Origin: a bacterium
GTDB lineage: Bacteria > Hydrothermota > UBA3073 > JACQXS01 > JAQTXJ01
NCBI GenBank assembly: GCA_028716385.1
Contig: JAQUPX010000002.1
Location: 62,001 to 126,000 of the forward strand
DNA: 64,000 nucleotides
Direction of reading: 5' to 3'
Under the pieces are notes generated by a model. It worked only from the letters and a program-made list of their open reading frames with translations, made no database searches and was not told where the DNA came from. The position numbers were made by a program, and so were the translations under genes. Below are positions 17,255 through 26,585 of the stretch, in pieces (positions within the stretch are counted from its first letter, which is position 1; every line of letters begins with the position of its first letter).

Positions 17255-18226
17255 ATGAAAATAGGTATTCTTGGAGCAGGAAACTGGGGAACTACACTGG
17301 CGATAATGCTTAGCGATAAAGCAGATGTGAATTTATGGACGATAGAAAAAATAGAAGGCAGGGAAAATACCAAATATTTACCGGGTTACAAAATACCGGA
17401 TAAAGTAAATATTACTTATGATTTTGATGACGCAATAGACTCTTGTTCCATTATTATTTTGGCCGTTCCTTCACAGGTGATGCGAGATGTAGCAAAATTA
17501 TTATATAAGAAAACGAATGCCGTGTTGTTGTGTGTTTCAAAAGGTTTAGAAAAAACTACGCTTAAAAGAATGTCTGAAGTTTTATTTGAGGAAACAGGGG
17601 TTCCTGAAGACAATATTTGTGTTCTTGCGGGACCAAGCATAGCAAGAGAGGTAATCCGTGGCGTGCCTACGAGTTGTGTTTGTGCATGCAAGAACAAAGA
17701 AAATGCGAAATTAGTGCAAAGTATTCTGAATTCCAAAACATTCAGGGTTTATACGGGTTCAGATGTGATTGGAGCGGAACTTGGCGGAGCATTAAAAAAC
17801 ATAATTGCCATAGCAGCCGGTATTTGTGATGGATTGGGACTTGGAGCCAATACGAAAGGTGCGTTACTTACAAGAGGGATAAGAGAAATTATCCGTTTAG
17901 GGGTAGTTATGGGTGCAAATACTGATACATTTGCAGGGCTTTCAGGTATTGGAGACCTTATAACTACATCGTTTAGCACGGATTCCCGCAACCATAAAGT
18001 GGGTGAATTGATTGGAAAGGGGTATCCTATGGAATACGTTCGTGATAAGATGGTTGAGGTGGCAGAGGGAATAGACACAACATCCGCAGCAGTAGAGTTA
18101 TCTGAAAGATACAATGTAAGTATGCCTATAACACAAGAAGTATACGAAGTGCTTTTTAATAAAAAATCCCCTTTAACAGCTATAGAAGCTTTGATGGCAA
18201 GAGAACTTAAACCTGAAAATTTGTGA
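17255..18226 (+). CDS. gpsA: NAD(P)-dependent glycerol-3-phosphate dehydrogenase
   Basis: A 323-residue enzyme that reduces dihydroxyacetone phosphate to sn-glycerol-3-phosphate for phospholipid synthesis. The Rossmann motif GAGNWG lies at residues 7-12. Further signatures are VLAGPSIAREV, the catalytic-Lys region ELGGALKNIIAIAAG, and the substrate-binding block LSGIGDLITTSFSTDSRNHKVG. The start is set at MKIGILGAGNWG because the family begins there and a promoter sits just before it; the open frame to 17192 has no support. Convergent with uvrA. Confidence 0.96.
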   Translation: MKIGILGAGNWGTTLAIMLSDKADVNLWTIEKIEGRENTKYLPGYKIPDKVNITYDFDDAIDSCSIIILAVPSQVMRDVAKLLYKKTNAVLLCVSKGLEKTTLKRMSEVLFEETGVPEDNICVLAGPSIAREVIRGVPTSCVCACKNKENAKLVQSILNSKTFRVYTGSDVIGAELGGALKNIIAIAAGICDGLGLGANTKGALLTRGIREIIRLGVVMGANTDTFAGLSGIGDLITTSFSTDSRNHKVGELIGKGYPMEYVRDKMVEVAEGIDTTSAAVELSERYNVSMPITQEVYEVLFNKKSPLTAIEALMARELKPENL

Positions 18227-18234
18227 AAAAACAC

Positions 18235-18290
18235 AGGCTGAAGCCTATAGCTACCAACTGTCTATCAAGGAACGCAGACTAGCGTCTGCG
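18235..18290. repeat. double-hairpin repeat between convergent gpsA and uvrA
   Basis: Two palindromes: AGGCT-ga-AGCCT (18235-18246) and CGCAGAC-tagc-GTCTGCG (18273-18290). The second overlaps the end of uvrA and supplies its last codons (SRRR-stop). No T run follows either one, so this looks like a dispersed palindromic repeat rather than a classical terminator, though it may still stall transcripts from both sides. Confidence 0.6.
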
Positions 18291-21086
18291 ACTACTAAGT
18301 ATCTTTTTCAGAAACTGTCCTGTATAAGAGGATTTGCATTTTGCAATGTCTTCCGGTGTGCCTTGTGCGACTATTTCCCCGCCTGCATCTCCGCCTTCCG
18401 GGCCAAGGTCAATTATCCAGTCTGCACATTTTATGACTTCCGGATTATGCTCAATAACTACAACCGTATTTCCTTTATTTACAAGTCTATTTAATACGGC
18501 AAGTAGTAGCTTTACATCTTCAAAATGTAGTCCCGTAGTAGGCTCATCCAGTAAATACAAAGTATTCCCTGTAGCCATTTTAGATAATTCCTTTGCCAGT
18601 TTAACTCTTTGCGCTTCCCCGCCGGATAATTTGGGAGCAGATTGACCTAATTTAACATACCCAAGCCCTACATCGCAAAGAAGCTGTAATTTATTTACAA
18701 TTTTTGGTATCTCACTGAAATGTTCCAGTGCTTCAGTTATGGTCATTTCAAGAATTTCAGATATGTTTTTAGATTTATATTTGATTTCCAATGTTTCACG
18801 ATTAAATCTTTTCCCCTTGCAGGCTTCACATTCAACATAAATATCTGCTAAAAAATGCATTTCTACTCTTATTAGCCCATCCCCTTCACAGGCTTCACAT
18901 CTGCCACCACGCACATTGAAAGAAAACCTTCCCATATCATATCCCCTTACTTGAGATTCTTTTAGTTGTGCGAACAATTCTCTTATATGAGTAAAAACTC
19001 CCGCATAAGTAGCCGGGTTTGAGCGTGGTGTCCTACCTATTGGGGATTGGTCTATGTTTACGATTTTATCAATTGCTGCAATATTTTGTATGGATATATG
19101 TTCTCCCGGGACGACTCTTGAGTGCCAAAAGTGTCTTGCAAGTGCAGGATACAGAGTGTCGTTTATTAGACTTGATTTCCCTGAACCGGATACCCCCGTT
19201 ACGGCAGTAAATGAATGTAACGGGATTTTAGCATTAATAGACTTTAAGTTGTTATGTTTTGCGCCTTTTATTTCAAGGTATTCTCTGGGTTTTCTACGAA
19301 CTTCAGGTTTTTCAATTTCACATCTCCCTGATAAATATTTACCGGTCAACGAGGTTCTGCTTCTCATTATATCTTCCGGGGTTCCCTGAGCAACGATTTT
19401 CCCTCCTGTCTCACCGCCTCCGGGCCCCATATCAACTATCCAGTCAGCCTGAAGAATTGTGGACTGGTCATGCTCAACGACTATAAGAGTATTTCCTACG
19501 TCTCTTAAATGTTTTAAGGTATTTACCAATCTTTCCGTATCTCTTTGATGTAGACCTATTGTAGGCTCATCTAATATATAAAGTATTCCGGTCAACCCTG
19601 CTCCGATTTGTGTCGCAAGCCTTACTCTTTCGTCTTCACCGCCTGATAGGGTATCTGCGTTTCTTGAAAGGGTAAGATAGTCCAGTCCGACATCAAGCAG
19701 GAATTTCAATCTTCGTTTTATTTCTTTTATTATTTCGGGAGCTATTTTTTCTTCCGAAGGTGTTAATTTCAGTTCTTCAAAGACTTTATACGCTTCTTTT
19801 ATTGTAAGTTTGGTAATGTTGCTTATATTCTTATCCCTTATTTTAATTGAAAGAGATTCAGGTTTGAGCCTTGAGCCTTTACATTTTGGACAGGGAGTAG
19901 TTACCATATATTTTCCTATTTCCCATCTTACCCATTCCGATTCTGTTTCCCTGTATTTTCTCAATAAGAAAGGAACGACTCCATCGAAATATTCATCCCC
20001 ATAAATAAGTAACTTTTTAACTTCCTCTTTTAGTTTTTCATATGGTATATCAAGAATTTTTTTATCAATGGAATACCTCGAGAAAAGTCCCATTAATTCC
20101 CAGTGCAGTTTTTTCCTTGGTTCCCCCCACGGTTCTATCACGCCCTCATTTATTGTTAAAGTTGGGTTTACGATTAGTAATTCGGGATCGATATCCAGTT
20201 TTACTCCTAACCCTCCACATTCCTGACATGCGCCGTAAGGAGAGTTAAAAGAGAACAATCTTGGAGATAATTCTTCATAAGAGACATCACATATAGGACA
20301 GGATAATTTAGTGCTGAATATATGAAGTTTTTCATCCCTGCCTACGTCAAGACTTCGGCAGGCAGGCTTACCTTCAAGAATAAAAATTATTCCTTCACCT
20401 TCATGGAGTGCTATTTCACAGGAATCGGCTAAACGAGACCTGATATCCGGGTTAACTGTTAATCTGTCAACGACAATTTCAATATTATGTATTTTATAAC
20501 GGTCAAGAAGTGGGGGAGTGTCTATATCGCATATTTTGCCGTTAACTCGTATACTAATGAATCCTTTTCGTTTTATTTTGGTAAACAACTCATGATATTC
20601 ACCTTTTTTACCTCTTATTATCGGGGCAAGAACCTTGATTTGAGTATCTTTCGGAAATTCAAGAATGCGATTAACAATCTGGTCGACTGTTTGAGAAGTA
20701 ACTTGCCTTCCACATTTATGACAAAACGGGATTCCGATTCTTGCAAAAAGAACTCTCAGGTAATCGTAAATTTCAGTAACTGTAGCAACGGTTGAACGTG
20801 GATTTTTGGATAATGCGCGCTGGTCTATTGAAATAGCAGGGGATAATCCTTCAATATAATCAACATCTGGTTTTTTCATTATGCCAAGAAATTGTCTTGC
20901 GTAAGAGGAGAGGGATTCCACGTATCTGCGTTGCCCTTCAGCATATATCGTATCAAAAGCAAGTGATGATTTGCCTGAGCCTGAAAGACCTGTAATGATT
21001 ACAAGTTTGTTTTTGGGGATTTCAAGACTTATGTTTTTCAGGTTATGAACTCTTGCGCCTTTAATAATTATTTTATCGGGTAACAT
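18279..21086 (-). CDS. uvrA: excinuclease ABC subunit A
   Basis: A 935-residue DNA-damage recognition ATPase of nucleotide excision repair. It has two ABC modules: Walker [15 protein letters not shown] with signature [16 protein letters not shown], and [14 protein letters not shown] with [15 protein letters not shown]. The zinc sites are complete: [13 protein letters not shown]...CQECGGLG, and CEACEGDG...CEACKGKR. An extra stretch ([11 protein letters not shown], about residues 242-252) between the first zinc module pieces is encoded by a palindromic repeat. The C-terminal SSRRR is also repeat-derived. It has its own leaderless-type promoter, divergent from the sugar transferase. Confidence 0.96.
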   Translation of the reverse strand: MLPDKIIIKGARVHNLKNISLEIPKNKLVIITGLSGSGKSSLAFDTIYAEGQRRYVESLSSYARQFLGIMKKPDVDYIEGLSPAISIDQRALSKNPRSTVATVTEIYDYLRVLFARIGIPFCHKCGRQVTSQTVDQIVNRILEFPKDTQIKVLAPIIRGKKGEYHELFTKIKRKGFISIRVNGKICDIDTPPLLDRYKIHNIEIVVDRLTVNPDIRSRLADSCEIALHEGEGIIFILEGKPACRSLDVGRDEKLHIFSTKLSCPICDVSYEELSPRLFSFNSPYGACQECGGLGVKLDIDPELLIVNPTLTINEGVIEPWGEPRKKLHWELMGLFSRYSIDKKILDIPYEKLKEEVKKLLIYGDEYFDGVVPFLLRKYRETESEWVRWEIGKYMVTTPCPKCKGSRLKPESLSIKIRDKNISNITKLTIKEAYKVFEELKLTPSEEKIAPEIIKEIKRRLKFLLDVGLDYLTLSRNADTLSGGEDERVRLATQIGAGLTGILYILDEPTIGLHQRDTERLVNTLKHLRDVGNTLIVVEHDQSTILQADWIVDMGPGGGETGGKIVAQGTPEDIMRSRTSLTGKYLSGRCEIEKPEVRRKPREYLEIKGAKHNNLKSINAKIPLHSFTAVTGVSGSGKSSLINDTLYPALARHFWHSRVVPGEHISIQNIAAIDKIVNIDQSPIGRTPRSNPATYAGVFTHIRELFAQLKESQVRGYDMGRFSFNVRGGRCEACEGDGLIRVEMHFLADIYVECEACKGKRFNRETLEIKYKSKNISEILEMTITEALEHFSEIPKIVNKLQLLCDVGLGYVKLGQSAPKLSGGEAQRVKLAKELSKMATGNTLYLLDEPTTGLHFEDVKLLLAVLNRLVNKGNTVVVIEHNPEVIKCADWIIDLGPEGGDAGGEIVAQGTPEDIAKCKSSYTGQFLKKILSSRRR
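20337..20366 (-). repeat. palindromic mini-repeat inside uvrA
   Basis: CCTGCC (20337-20342) pairs with GGCAGG (20361-20366); the interior also offers CTGCC/GGCAG pairing. It translates in frame to part of [15 protein letters not shown], a segment I do not recognise from other UvrA proteins. Related CCTGCCTGCC sequence occurs at 52301-52319 and 53763-53770. Confidence 0.55.
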
Positions 21087-21093
21087 AAGGGTA

Positions 21094-21122
21094 GATTAAA
21101 CAGATATTTTAAAAGAAGTCAA
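21094..21122 (-). promoter_or_regulatory. uvrA promoter, probably leaderless
   Basis: Minus strand: -35 TTGACT (21122-21117), 17-nt spacer, -10 TTAATC (21099-21094), then 7 bases to the ATG at 21086. No Shine-Dalgarno. I see no LexA-type box overlapping it. Confidence 0.5.
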
Positions 21123-21148
21123 GCTTTTTGACATCATGGGATTTTTCC

Positions 21149-21186
21149 TTGACAGATAAGTTAAAAAATATACAGTTAACTGTATA
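21149..21186 (+). promoter_or_regulatory. promoter with 18-bp palindromic operator candidate
   Basis: -35 TTGACA (21149-21154) is followed after 16 bases by TACAGT (21171-21176). This -10 region lies inside the perfect palindrome TATACAGTTAACTGTATA (21169-21186). Such a dyad over a -10 is typical of a repressor site controlling the sugar transferase gene at 21208. The regulator is not visible. Confidence 0.5.
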
Positions 21187-21207
21187 TTAACAAGATGGTT
21201 TATCGTT

Positions 21208-21819
21208 ATGCTGAAACGAGTATTTGACATTTTAGCTTCATTAATCGGGTTAATTATATGTATCCCCGTTTTTATTATCGTTGCTATTTTAATAAAGTCC
21301 GATTCAAAGGGGTCGGTTTTTTATGGCGGGTCCAGAGTCGGTATAAAAGGCAAAAAGTTCAAACTCTGCAAATTCAGGACAATGAAGCCGGATGCAAGTA
21401 AAAAAGGACCGGCTATTACTTACAGTGATGACCCTCGTATAACGAAAATAGGAAAATTATTGCGCAGCACAAAAATAGACGAATTACCCCAACTTTTGAA
21501 CGTATTGAAAGGCGAAATAAGTTTTGTGGGACCAAGGCCGGAATCTCCTTTCTATGTGGAAAAATACAATGCAGAACAGTTAAAGGTGCTAAATGTTAAA
21601 CCCGGGATAACAGGGTTGGCCCAGTTAAAATTCCCTGCAGAAGAAAGCATACTAAAAGAAGAAAATTTGCAGGATGATTATCTTTATAATATACTTCCCC
21701 AGAAATTGGTTTTAGATATGGAATATATCAAAAACTACTCTTTTATACTTGATTTGAAAATTCTATTCCAAACTTTGTCAATATTGTTAAAAGGCAGGGG
21801 ACAAAATAAGGCAAAATAA
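21208..21819 (+). CDS. bacterial sugar transferase (monotopic phosphoglycosyl transferase)
   Basis: The 203-residue protein has one N-terminal membrane helix (residues 10-31), then the PglC/WcaJ catalytic domain: GGSRVGIKGKKFKLCKFRTM, DDPRITKIGKLLRSTKIDELPQLLNVLKGEISFVGPRPE (Asp-Glu dyad region and GPRPE) and VKPGITGLAQ. These enzymes move a sugar-1-phosphate from a UDP-sugar to undecaprenyl phosphate, the first step of surface polysaccharide or glycoprotein glycan assembly. The short length matches the PglC-type core without extra domains. The sugar is not predictable from this. The gene stands alone without other glycan genes. Confidence 0.92.
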   Translation: MLKRVFDILASLIGLIICIPVFIIVAILIKSDSKGSVFYGGSRVGIKGKKFKLCKFRTMKPDASKKGPAITYSDDPRITKIGKLLRSTKIDELPQLLNVLKGEISFVGPRPESPFYVEKYNAEQLKVLNVKPGITGLAQLKFPAEESILKEENLQDDYLYNILPQKLVLDMEYIKNYSFILDLKILFQTLSILLKGRGQNKAK

Positions 21820-21848
21820 GCTTTGTAGAAAGCAGGGGAGAGGGTAAA

Positions 21849-22499
21849 ATGATTTCAATATTAATGTTTCTTTCCTCCTTAGGTGGACTGACAATTGGAG
21901 GGACAACGAGTAATCTGCAGGACATAAAAACTATAAAACTTCTTGCACCTGTTTTAATTTCCGACAAGTTGTTTATGCAAACAGTAAAAGATAGAAAAAG
22001 CAGCAGGGAATTTTCGGACAAAGAACTCAGTTTGCAAAACCTATCCAATCTACTGTGGTGTGCAAACGGAATTAATAGACCGGAAAGTGGGAACAGAACA
22101 AGCCCTTCAGCGCGTAACAAACAGGATATAGATATTTATGTAGTATTGAAAGAAGGCGTATATTTGTATGATGCAAAACAAAGTGAGCTTCTTCCTGTTA
22201 TTTCCGGGGATTATCGTAAAGATACCGGTATGCAGGATTTTGTGGCTACAGCGCCGTTAAATATAGTGTATGTTTCAGATATTGCTAAATTTGAGCTTTC
22301 TAAGGAACGGGAAAAGCAGGTTATGTATGCCGGTTTAGATGCCGGACATTGCTCGGAAAATGTTTATTTATATTGTGCGTCTGCCAACCTTGCCGTTGTT
22401 GTCCGTGCCTCTATTGATAAAGAAAAAATAGCCGGCATATTAAAATTGCGACCGGAACAATTAGTCGTTATAGCACAAACAATCGGTTACCCGAAATAA
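21849..22499 (+). CDS. SagB-type nitroreductase-family oxidoreductase
   Basis: A 216-residue protein. A short hydrophobic N-terminus (residues 1-18) is followed by an FMN-dependent nitroreductase fold: KDRKSSREFSDKELSLQNLSNLLWCANGINR, a PSARNKQDIDIYVV core, and DAGHCSENVYLYCASANLAVVVRA. The pattern is that of SagB-type dehydrogenases, often of unknown substrate. The N-terminal hydrophobic segment suggests membrane association or export, unusual for an FMN enzyme. It has an AGGGGAGAGGG ribosome-binding region and lies 29 bases after the sugar transferase. Confidence 0.82.
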   Translation: MISILMFLSSLGGLTIGGTTSNLQDIKTIKLLAPVLISDKLFMQTVKDRKSSREFSDKELSLQNLSNLLWCANGINRPESGNRTSPSARNKQDIDIYVVLKEGVYLYDAKQSELLPVISGDYRKDTGMQDFVATAPLNIVYVSDIAKFELSKEREKQVMYAGLDAGHCSENVYLYCASANLAVVVRASIDKEKIAGILKLRPEQLVVIAQTIGYPK

Positions 22500-22669
22500 T
22501 ATCACGTTGCCAACGTAATTTAGTAATTACAGACATATCCCTCTTTGTATTCTTTCCGTGAGGTATAATTTCTCTTAATCTTGCCTGTCAATAATCTTTT
22601 TAGTAAGTCTGAATTTCCCATGGTTGTAAATCTGCAGAGGTGAATTTTTCTCTTCGTTTCTCTCAAAAA

Positions 22670-22969
22670 TTAAGAAAGTATATTCTCTAACTCTTGCCTA
22701 ATCATACTCTCTATTTGTCCGCTAAAAACTCTTGCTATAGCAGGAACTTCCACATCCAGAGCCACTTGACTCTTCTTCAAATAAACAGTTCCGTTAGTTG
22801 CAAGTGTCATAATTTCCATAGTGAAATCCATTTGAGTATGGGCTGCATCCCACTTTATTTGTGGATTACTTATATTGTCGGCATATCTTTTTTGTAACCC
22901 TGAGAATAGACCATTTATCCTTTTATAAGTTTCTTCGTTTGTTAAACTGTGTTTAGTCTCTATTCTCAT
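22670..22969 (-). CDS. small PHA-granule-type regulatory protein homologue
   Basis: A 99-residue protein whose pattern (HSLTNEETYKRINGLFSGLQKRYADN near the start, KWDAAHTQMDFTMEIM in the middle, SQVALDVEVPAIARVFSGQIESMIRQELENIL at the end) matches the small polyhydroxyalkanoic-acid-system family (PHA_gran_rgn). Its founding members associate with PHA granules, but most members are of unknown role and many hosts lack PHA. It lies 62 bases downstream of the EF-G-like gene on the same strand. Confidence 0.6.
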   Translation of the reverse strand: MRIETKHSLTNEETYKRINGLFSGLQKRYADNISNPQIKWDAAHTQMDFTMEIMTLATNGTVYLKKSQVALDVEVPAIARVFSGQIESMIRQELENILS

Positions 22970-23031
22970 TTTTGAATAACTAACTACAATATTCTACCAG
23001 CTTGTTAAAAAAGCGAGTACTTTCAAACAGT

Positions 23032-24990
23032 TTATTCTGCCTCTGTTGGTTCCTTCTTATACTCTTCAACAACCCTTGACTGGGTTTCTCTTGGCACTTC
23101 TTCGTAATGTGAGAATGTTTGAGTAAAAGTCCCTGCTCCTTGTGACAGGGAACGAAGAGTCGTAGAGAATTGGTATAATTCGGATTCAGGAACAAGAACA
23201 AAAAGTTTTTGATAAGTATCTACGGATTCTGTTTGTTCTATTTTACCGCGGCGGGAAGAAATGTCTCCCATAACATCACCCATATACTCGGAAGGAACAA
23301 GAATTTCTACCCTCATTATAGGCTCAATCAATGTAATTCCTGCTTTAGTTAGTCCTTCCTTGAATGCTATGTTTGCGGCAATCTTAAAAGCAATATCCGA
23401 GGAGTCTACATCATGATAAGAACCGTCATAAAGAGTTGCTCTGAGGTCTGTAGTTGGGAATCCGGCCAAAATTCCTTTTTCTATTGCTTCACGCAATCCT
23501 TTTTCTACGGAAGGAATGAATCTTCTTGGAATTCTACCCTCAGTTATACCATCAACAAACTCAAATCCCTTGCCTCTTTCAAGCGGCTCAAATTTTACCC
23601 AGCAATCTCCGTATTGTCCGTGCCCGCCTGTCTGGCGTTTGTATTTTCCCTGTTGTTCAACAGTTCTGGATATTGTTTCTCTGTAATGGATTTTCGGTTT
23701 TTCCTGTATTACGTCTACGCCAAACCTGTTTTTCAGTCTGCCAAGCAGGACGTTAATGTGAACTTCGCCCATACCGGTAAGAATAGTTTGTTTTGTTTCC
23801 GGATCAAATGTAGAATTAAAAGAAGGGTCTTCGTCACGTAATTTACTAAGCCCGTTGGATATCTTTTCTTCATCTTTCTTAGTTTTCGGGACAATAGCCG
23901 TCTTGGTTTGGTAAGGAGGAAACTCAAAAGCCGGAAAAATTATTTGTTTATCTTTCTGAGCCAAAGTGTCTCCCGTTTGGGTATTTTTTAATTTGACAAT
24001 GGCTCCAATCATTCCGGCAACTAAACCCGTCGGGACTTCTTCTCTGTCTTTGCCTTTAACGGCATAAAGTTGGTTTAATTTTTCTTCTGCTTTCTTATTG
24101 GAATTATATACTGTTGCGCCGGGCTCAATACTTCCCGAAAAAACTCGTATATATCTTAAATCGCCTAAATGCGGGTCAACTACCGTTTTAAATACTAATG
24201 CGCTTAATCCCGGTTCTTTTGCTTCCTGTCGCTCCGAAGGTGAAGGTAAAAATGCAACCGAATCAAGTAATTCTTTAACACCGATATTATTATATGCATC
24301 CCCGGCATATAGAGGAATAAGTTTTCTGTTCCTGACACCCATTAGTATACCGTTATTTATCTCTTCGGGAGAAAAAGCTTGTTCACCTAAGTATTTTTCG
24401 GTAAGTGCATCATCTACTTCCGCTATTGCTTCAATAGCCGTTGATTTGTAAAGACTATCTGTTTCGAGCGTATTTACTACTTTCCCGGATTCGTAAGCAG
24501 TAATAGGCGCAACGCTTTTCCCAAACAAGGAAGATAATAGGTTTACTGCCCTGTCAAAGTTTGCGTTTTCCTTCATAAGCTGGTTGACGAATATTACTAT
24601 GGGGATATTGAGTGATGCTGCAAGCTTTTTAGCTTTTATTGCTCCGAGTTCTATTTTTTCAGAACAGCTGTTTACAACGAGAATAGCTATGTCTGCAGCT
24701 CTTGCTCCTGTGATAACGTCACCATAAAAATCATCATATCCCGGTGTATCAATTATATTTATCAAATATTTGTTTTTCCATTCAAACCACGCTAAACTTA
24801 AGTTTATAGAACTTTTTCTGTCAATAGAATCCGTTGTGTAGTCAAACATAGAAGTGCCGTTCTCAACCTTTCCGATTCTTGAAGTTACGCCTGCATTGAA
24901 CATCATCGCTTCCGCAAAAGTTGTTTTACCTGAACCTGCATGCCCAAGCAATACGATATTTCTTATGTCAGATGAATCTACTTTCTTCAT
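23032..24990 (-). CDS. elongation factor G-like GTPase
   Basis: A 652-residue protein with EF-G architecture: P-loop GHAGSGKT (16-23), DTPG (81-84), domain II, and domains III-V (GMGEVHINVLLGRLKNRF, HGQYGDCWVKFEPLE, EPIMRVEILVPSEYMGDVMGDISSRRGKI). It is about 40-50 residues shorter than canonical EF-G. It lacks a normal switch I RGITI (here DRKSSINLSL), and the base-recognition NKxD reads NQLM (136-139). These are traits of the EF-G-like (FusA2/Tet-related) paralogue class, which may not be the main translocase. A G-run ribosome-binding site (AGGGGG) precedes the ATG. dapF is immediately upstream, 8 bases away. Confidence 0.9.
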   Translation of the reverse strand: MKKVDSSDIRNIVLLGHAGSGKTTFAEAMMFNAGVTSRIGKVENGTSMFDYTTDSIDRKSSINLSLAWFEWKNKYLINIIDTPGYDDFYGDVITGARAADIAILVVNSCSEKIELGAIKAKKLAASLNIPIVIFVNQLMKENANFDRAVNLLSSLFGKSVAPITAYESGKVVNTLETDSLYKSTAIEAIAEVDDALTEKYLGEQAFSPEEINNGILMGVRNRKLIPLYAGDAYNNIGVKELLDSVAFLPSPSERQEAKEPGLSALVFKTVVDPHLGDLRYIRVFSGSIEPGATVYNSNKKAEEKLNQLYAVKGKDREEVPTGLVAGMIGAIVKLKNTQTGDTLAQKDKQIIFPAFEFPPYQTKTAIVPKTKKDEEKISNGLSKLRDEDPSFNSTFDPETKQTILTGMGEVHINVLLGRLKNRFGVDVIQEKPKIHYRETISRTVEQQGKYKRQTGGHGQYGDCWVKFEPLERGKGFEFVDGITEGRIPRRFIPSVEKGLREAIEKGILAGFPTTDLRATLYDGSYHDVDSSDIAFKIAANIAFKEGLTKAGITLIEPIMRVEILVPSEYMGDVMGDISSRRGKIEQTESVDTYQKLFVLVPESELYQFSTTLRSLSQGAGTFTQTFSHYEEVPRETQSRVVEEYKKEPTEAE

Positions 24991-24998
24991 TTATCCCC

Positions 24999-25769
24999 CT
25001 AAGATTCTGTGAAATTTCCTTTATAAACGATTTTTGGATTTCCGTATAATGTAATATCATTTATTTTCTTTATTTCTACCTCTAAAACCCCGCCTCTTGT
25101 AGTAACTTTGACGTTAGAGTCTAATTTCTTTTTCATCCAGCCTACAATACAAGCGGAGCAGCTTCCGGAACCGCAGTCAGTTTCTCCTTCTATGCCTCTT
25201 TCATAAGTTCTAACGATGATTTCATTTCTTTTTACTATCTGGACAAAATTTACATTGGTCCCGGATTCCCTGAAATAAGCGTGAAACCTTATCGGCCTAC
25301 CTGATTTATTAACATCTATATCTTCAACATTATCAACAAAATATATAGTATGGGGGACACCTACATCTACGAAGTTTACTTCTTCTTTTTTATCTCCGAT
25401 AGTCAGATAAAAATCTAATATAATATTTTTAGGTTTTGGAAGCTGGACAAATGCTTTATTGTCTTTAATCCCGCCCTTAAATACTCCTGCATCAGTAGTA
25501 AACTTAATTTTGGGGCTGTTTTCATAAAGCATAACGCATAGAGAACCGTTACCACAAACACTGTATTCTGTGGCATCGGGATTAAAGTATCTGAGTTTGA
25601 AATCTGTGGTTTTGCTTTTCTCTATAATGATGACGCCATCAGCGCCGATACCCTTGTGTCTGTTTGCAAGTCGGAGGATAAGTTTGCTTAAATTTTCCGG
25701 CAATTTTTCTTTACGGGCATCAATGATAATGAAGTCATTCTCACCAGAATAAGCTTTTATAAATTGCAT
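24999..25769 (-). CDS. dapF: diaminopimelate epimerase
   Basis: A 256-residue cofactor-independent racemase converting LL- to meso-diaminopimelate for lysine and peptidoglycan synthesis. Both catalytic Cys are present: Cys72 in VCGNGSLC and Cys199 in ETDCGSGSC. NPDATEYS, ADGVIIIE and RGIEGETDCGSG are family signatures. First gene of a two-gene minus-strand unit with the EF-G-like gene, transcribed from a leaderless-type promoter. Confidence 0.95.
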   Translation of the reverse strand: MQFIKAYSGENDFIIIDARKEKLPENLSKLILRLANRHKGIGADGVIIIEKSKTTDFKLRYFNPDATEYSVCGNGSLCVMLYENSPKIKFTTDAGVFKGGIKDNKAFVQLPKPKNIILDFYLTIGDKKEEVNFVDVGVPHTIYFVDNVEDIDVNKSGRPIRFHAYFRESGTNVNFVQIVKRNEIIVRTYERGIEGETDCGSGSCSACIVGWMKKKLDSNVKVTTRGGVLEVEIKKINDITLYGNPKIVYKGNFTES

Positions 25770-25778
25770 TAGTGTTGT

Positions 25779-25807
25779 AATTTATTGATATTCATTGAAA
25801 TTGTCAA
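25779..25807 (-). promoter_or_regulatory. dapF promoter, probably leaderless
   Basis: Minus strand: -35 TTGACA (25807-25802), 17-nt spacer, -10 TAAATT (25784-25779), then 9 bases to the ATG at 25769. No Shine-Dalgarno. Confidence 0.6.
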
Positions 25808-25924
25808 GTAAAAATGAAAAGAGAGTTATGAAAAAGAGAAAAGGATAATGTAACTTAAGCTTCCAGGTTGCTATCAATCTGGAAAAATCATACCAGCTCC
25901 TCTTTGGTGGGGCCACGGTGAAAA

Positions 25925-26497
25925 TTACTTATTATATAATATTATGCAGGTGGTAATGATAGCGATGCTTCCGCCAATAAGTCCGCCTCTTAGAGAATCT
26001 TTAATCCGGCTACTCTTAATTTCTTTTCTATAACACTTTGTATAGGTGTTTACATAATCTGAAGAGGTATAAATTAACTTCTCCCCGGGAGGATTAGAAG
26101 GCGGAAGGCAACAGGCAAGTATGATATTTGGTGGAAAAATAAAAGAACCCCAATACCAGCCCCACTTTTTTCCACCGGCATCTTTACGGGCAAGGGCACA
26201 TACATCAACCATTGCATCGCCTATTTTTGTTTGAGGAACAATCTTGTCTGTTTTGAGTTGTCTTCTGATAATTTTACTAATATCCTCTGGCTTGAAAACA
26301 AAAACTTTTCCATCTTTTGTTTCAATTGTTGTAGATACATTGAAAATCTGCTCAATTATCATACCCTTTATAATTGACCCATTTTTAAGATAAATAATAT
26401 CTTCTGTCTCTCCGACTTCAGCTCTTAAAATGCTTGAAGAAAAAAGAATAATGATAAAAACTGCTATTATATTTTTTACTTGCACTTTGTTCCCCAT
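25925..26497 (-). CDS. exported protein of unknown function
   Basis: A 190-residue protein with a signal peptide (about 1-26, ending LRAEV). Residues 33-75 (IIYLKNGSIIKGMIIEQI... DGKVFVFKPEDISKI) match a short beta-rich module often seen in FCB-group exported proteins. A Cys pair (LACCLPPS) and a C-terminal Gly-rich hydrophobic segment (GGLIGGSIAIITTCIIL) that could span the membrane follow. The first half therefore probably sits outside the cytoplasm and the C-terminus is anchored. I do not recognise a function. Confidence 0.65.
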   Translation of the reverse strand: MGNKVQVKNIIAVFIIILFSSSILRAEVGETEDIIYLKNGSIIKGMIIEQIFNVSTTIETKDGKVFVFKPEDISKIIRRQLKTDKIVPQTKIGDAMVDVCALARKDAGGKKWGWYWGSFIFPPNIILACCLPPSNPPGEKLIYTSSDYVNTYTKCYRKEIKSSRIKDSLRGGLIGGSIAIITTCIILYNK

Positions 26498-26585
26498 TTT
26501 TGTGTGAATACCTACAGTGTTATAATATAAATGTCAACTTTTTTTTAGGTAAGGAAGGAACTGCTCACTGATAACTGATTGCTGT

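Noticed and set aside
22540..22591. Minus-strand TTGACA-17-TTATAC pair and a 22-codon frame behind it, as a small gene between the nitroreductase and PHA-type genes.
   Set aside because: The frame runs into the end of the nitroreductase gene and the peptide has no recognisable features; the promoter match alone is not enough.
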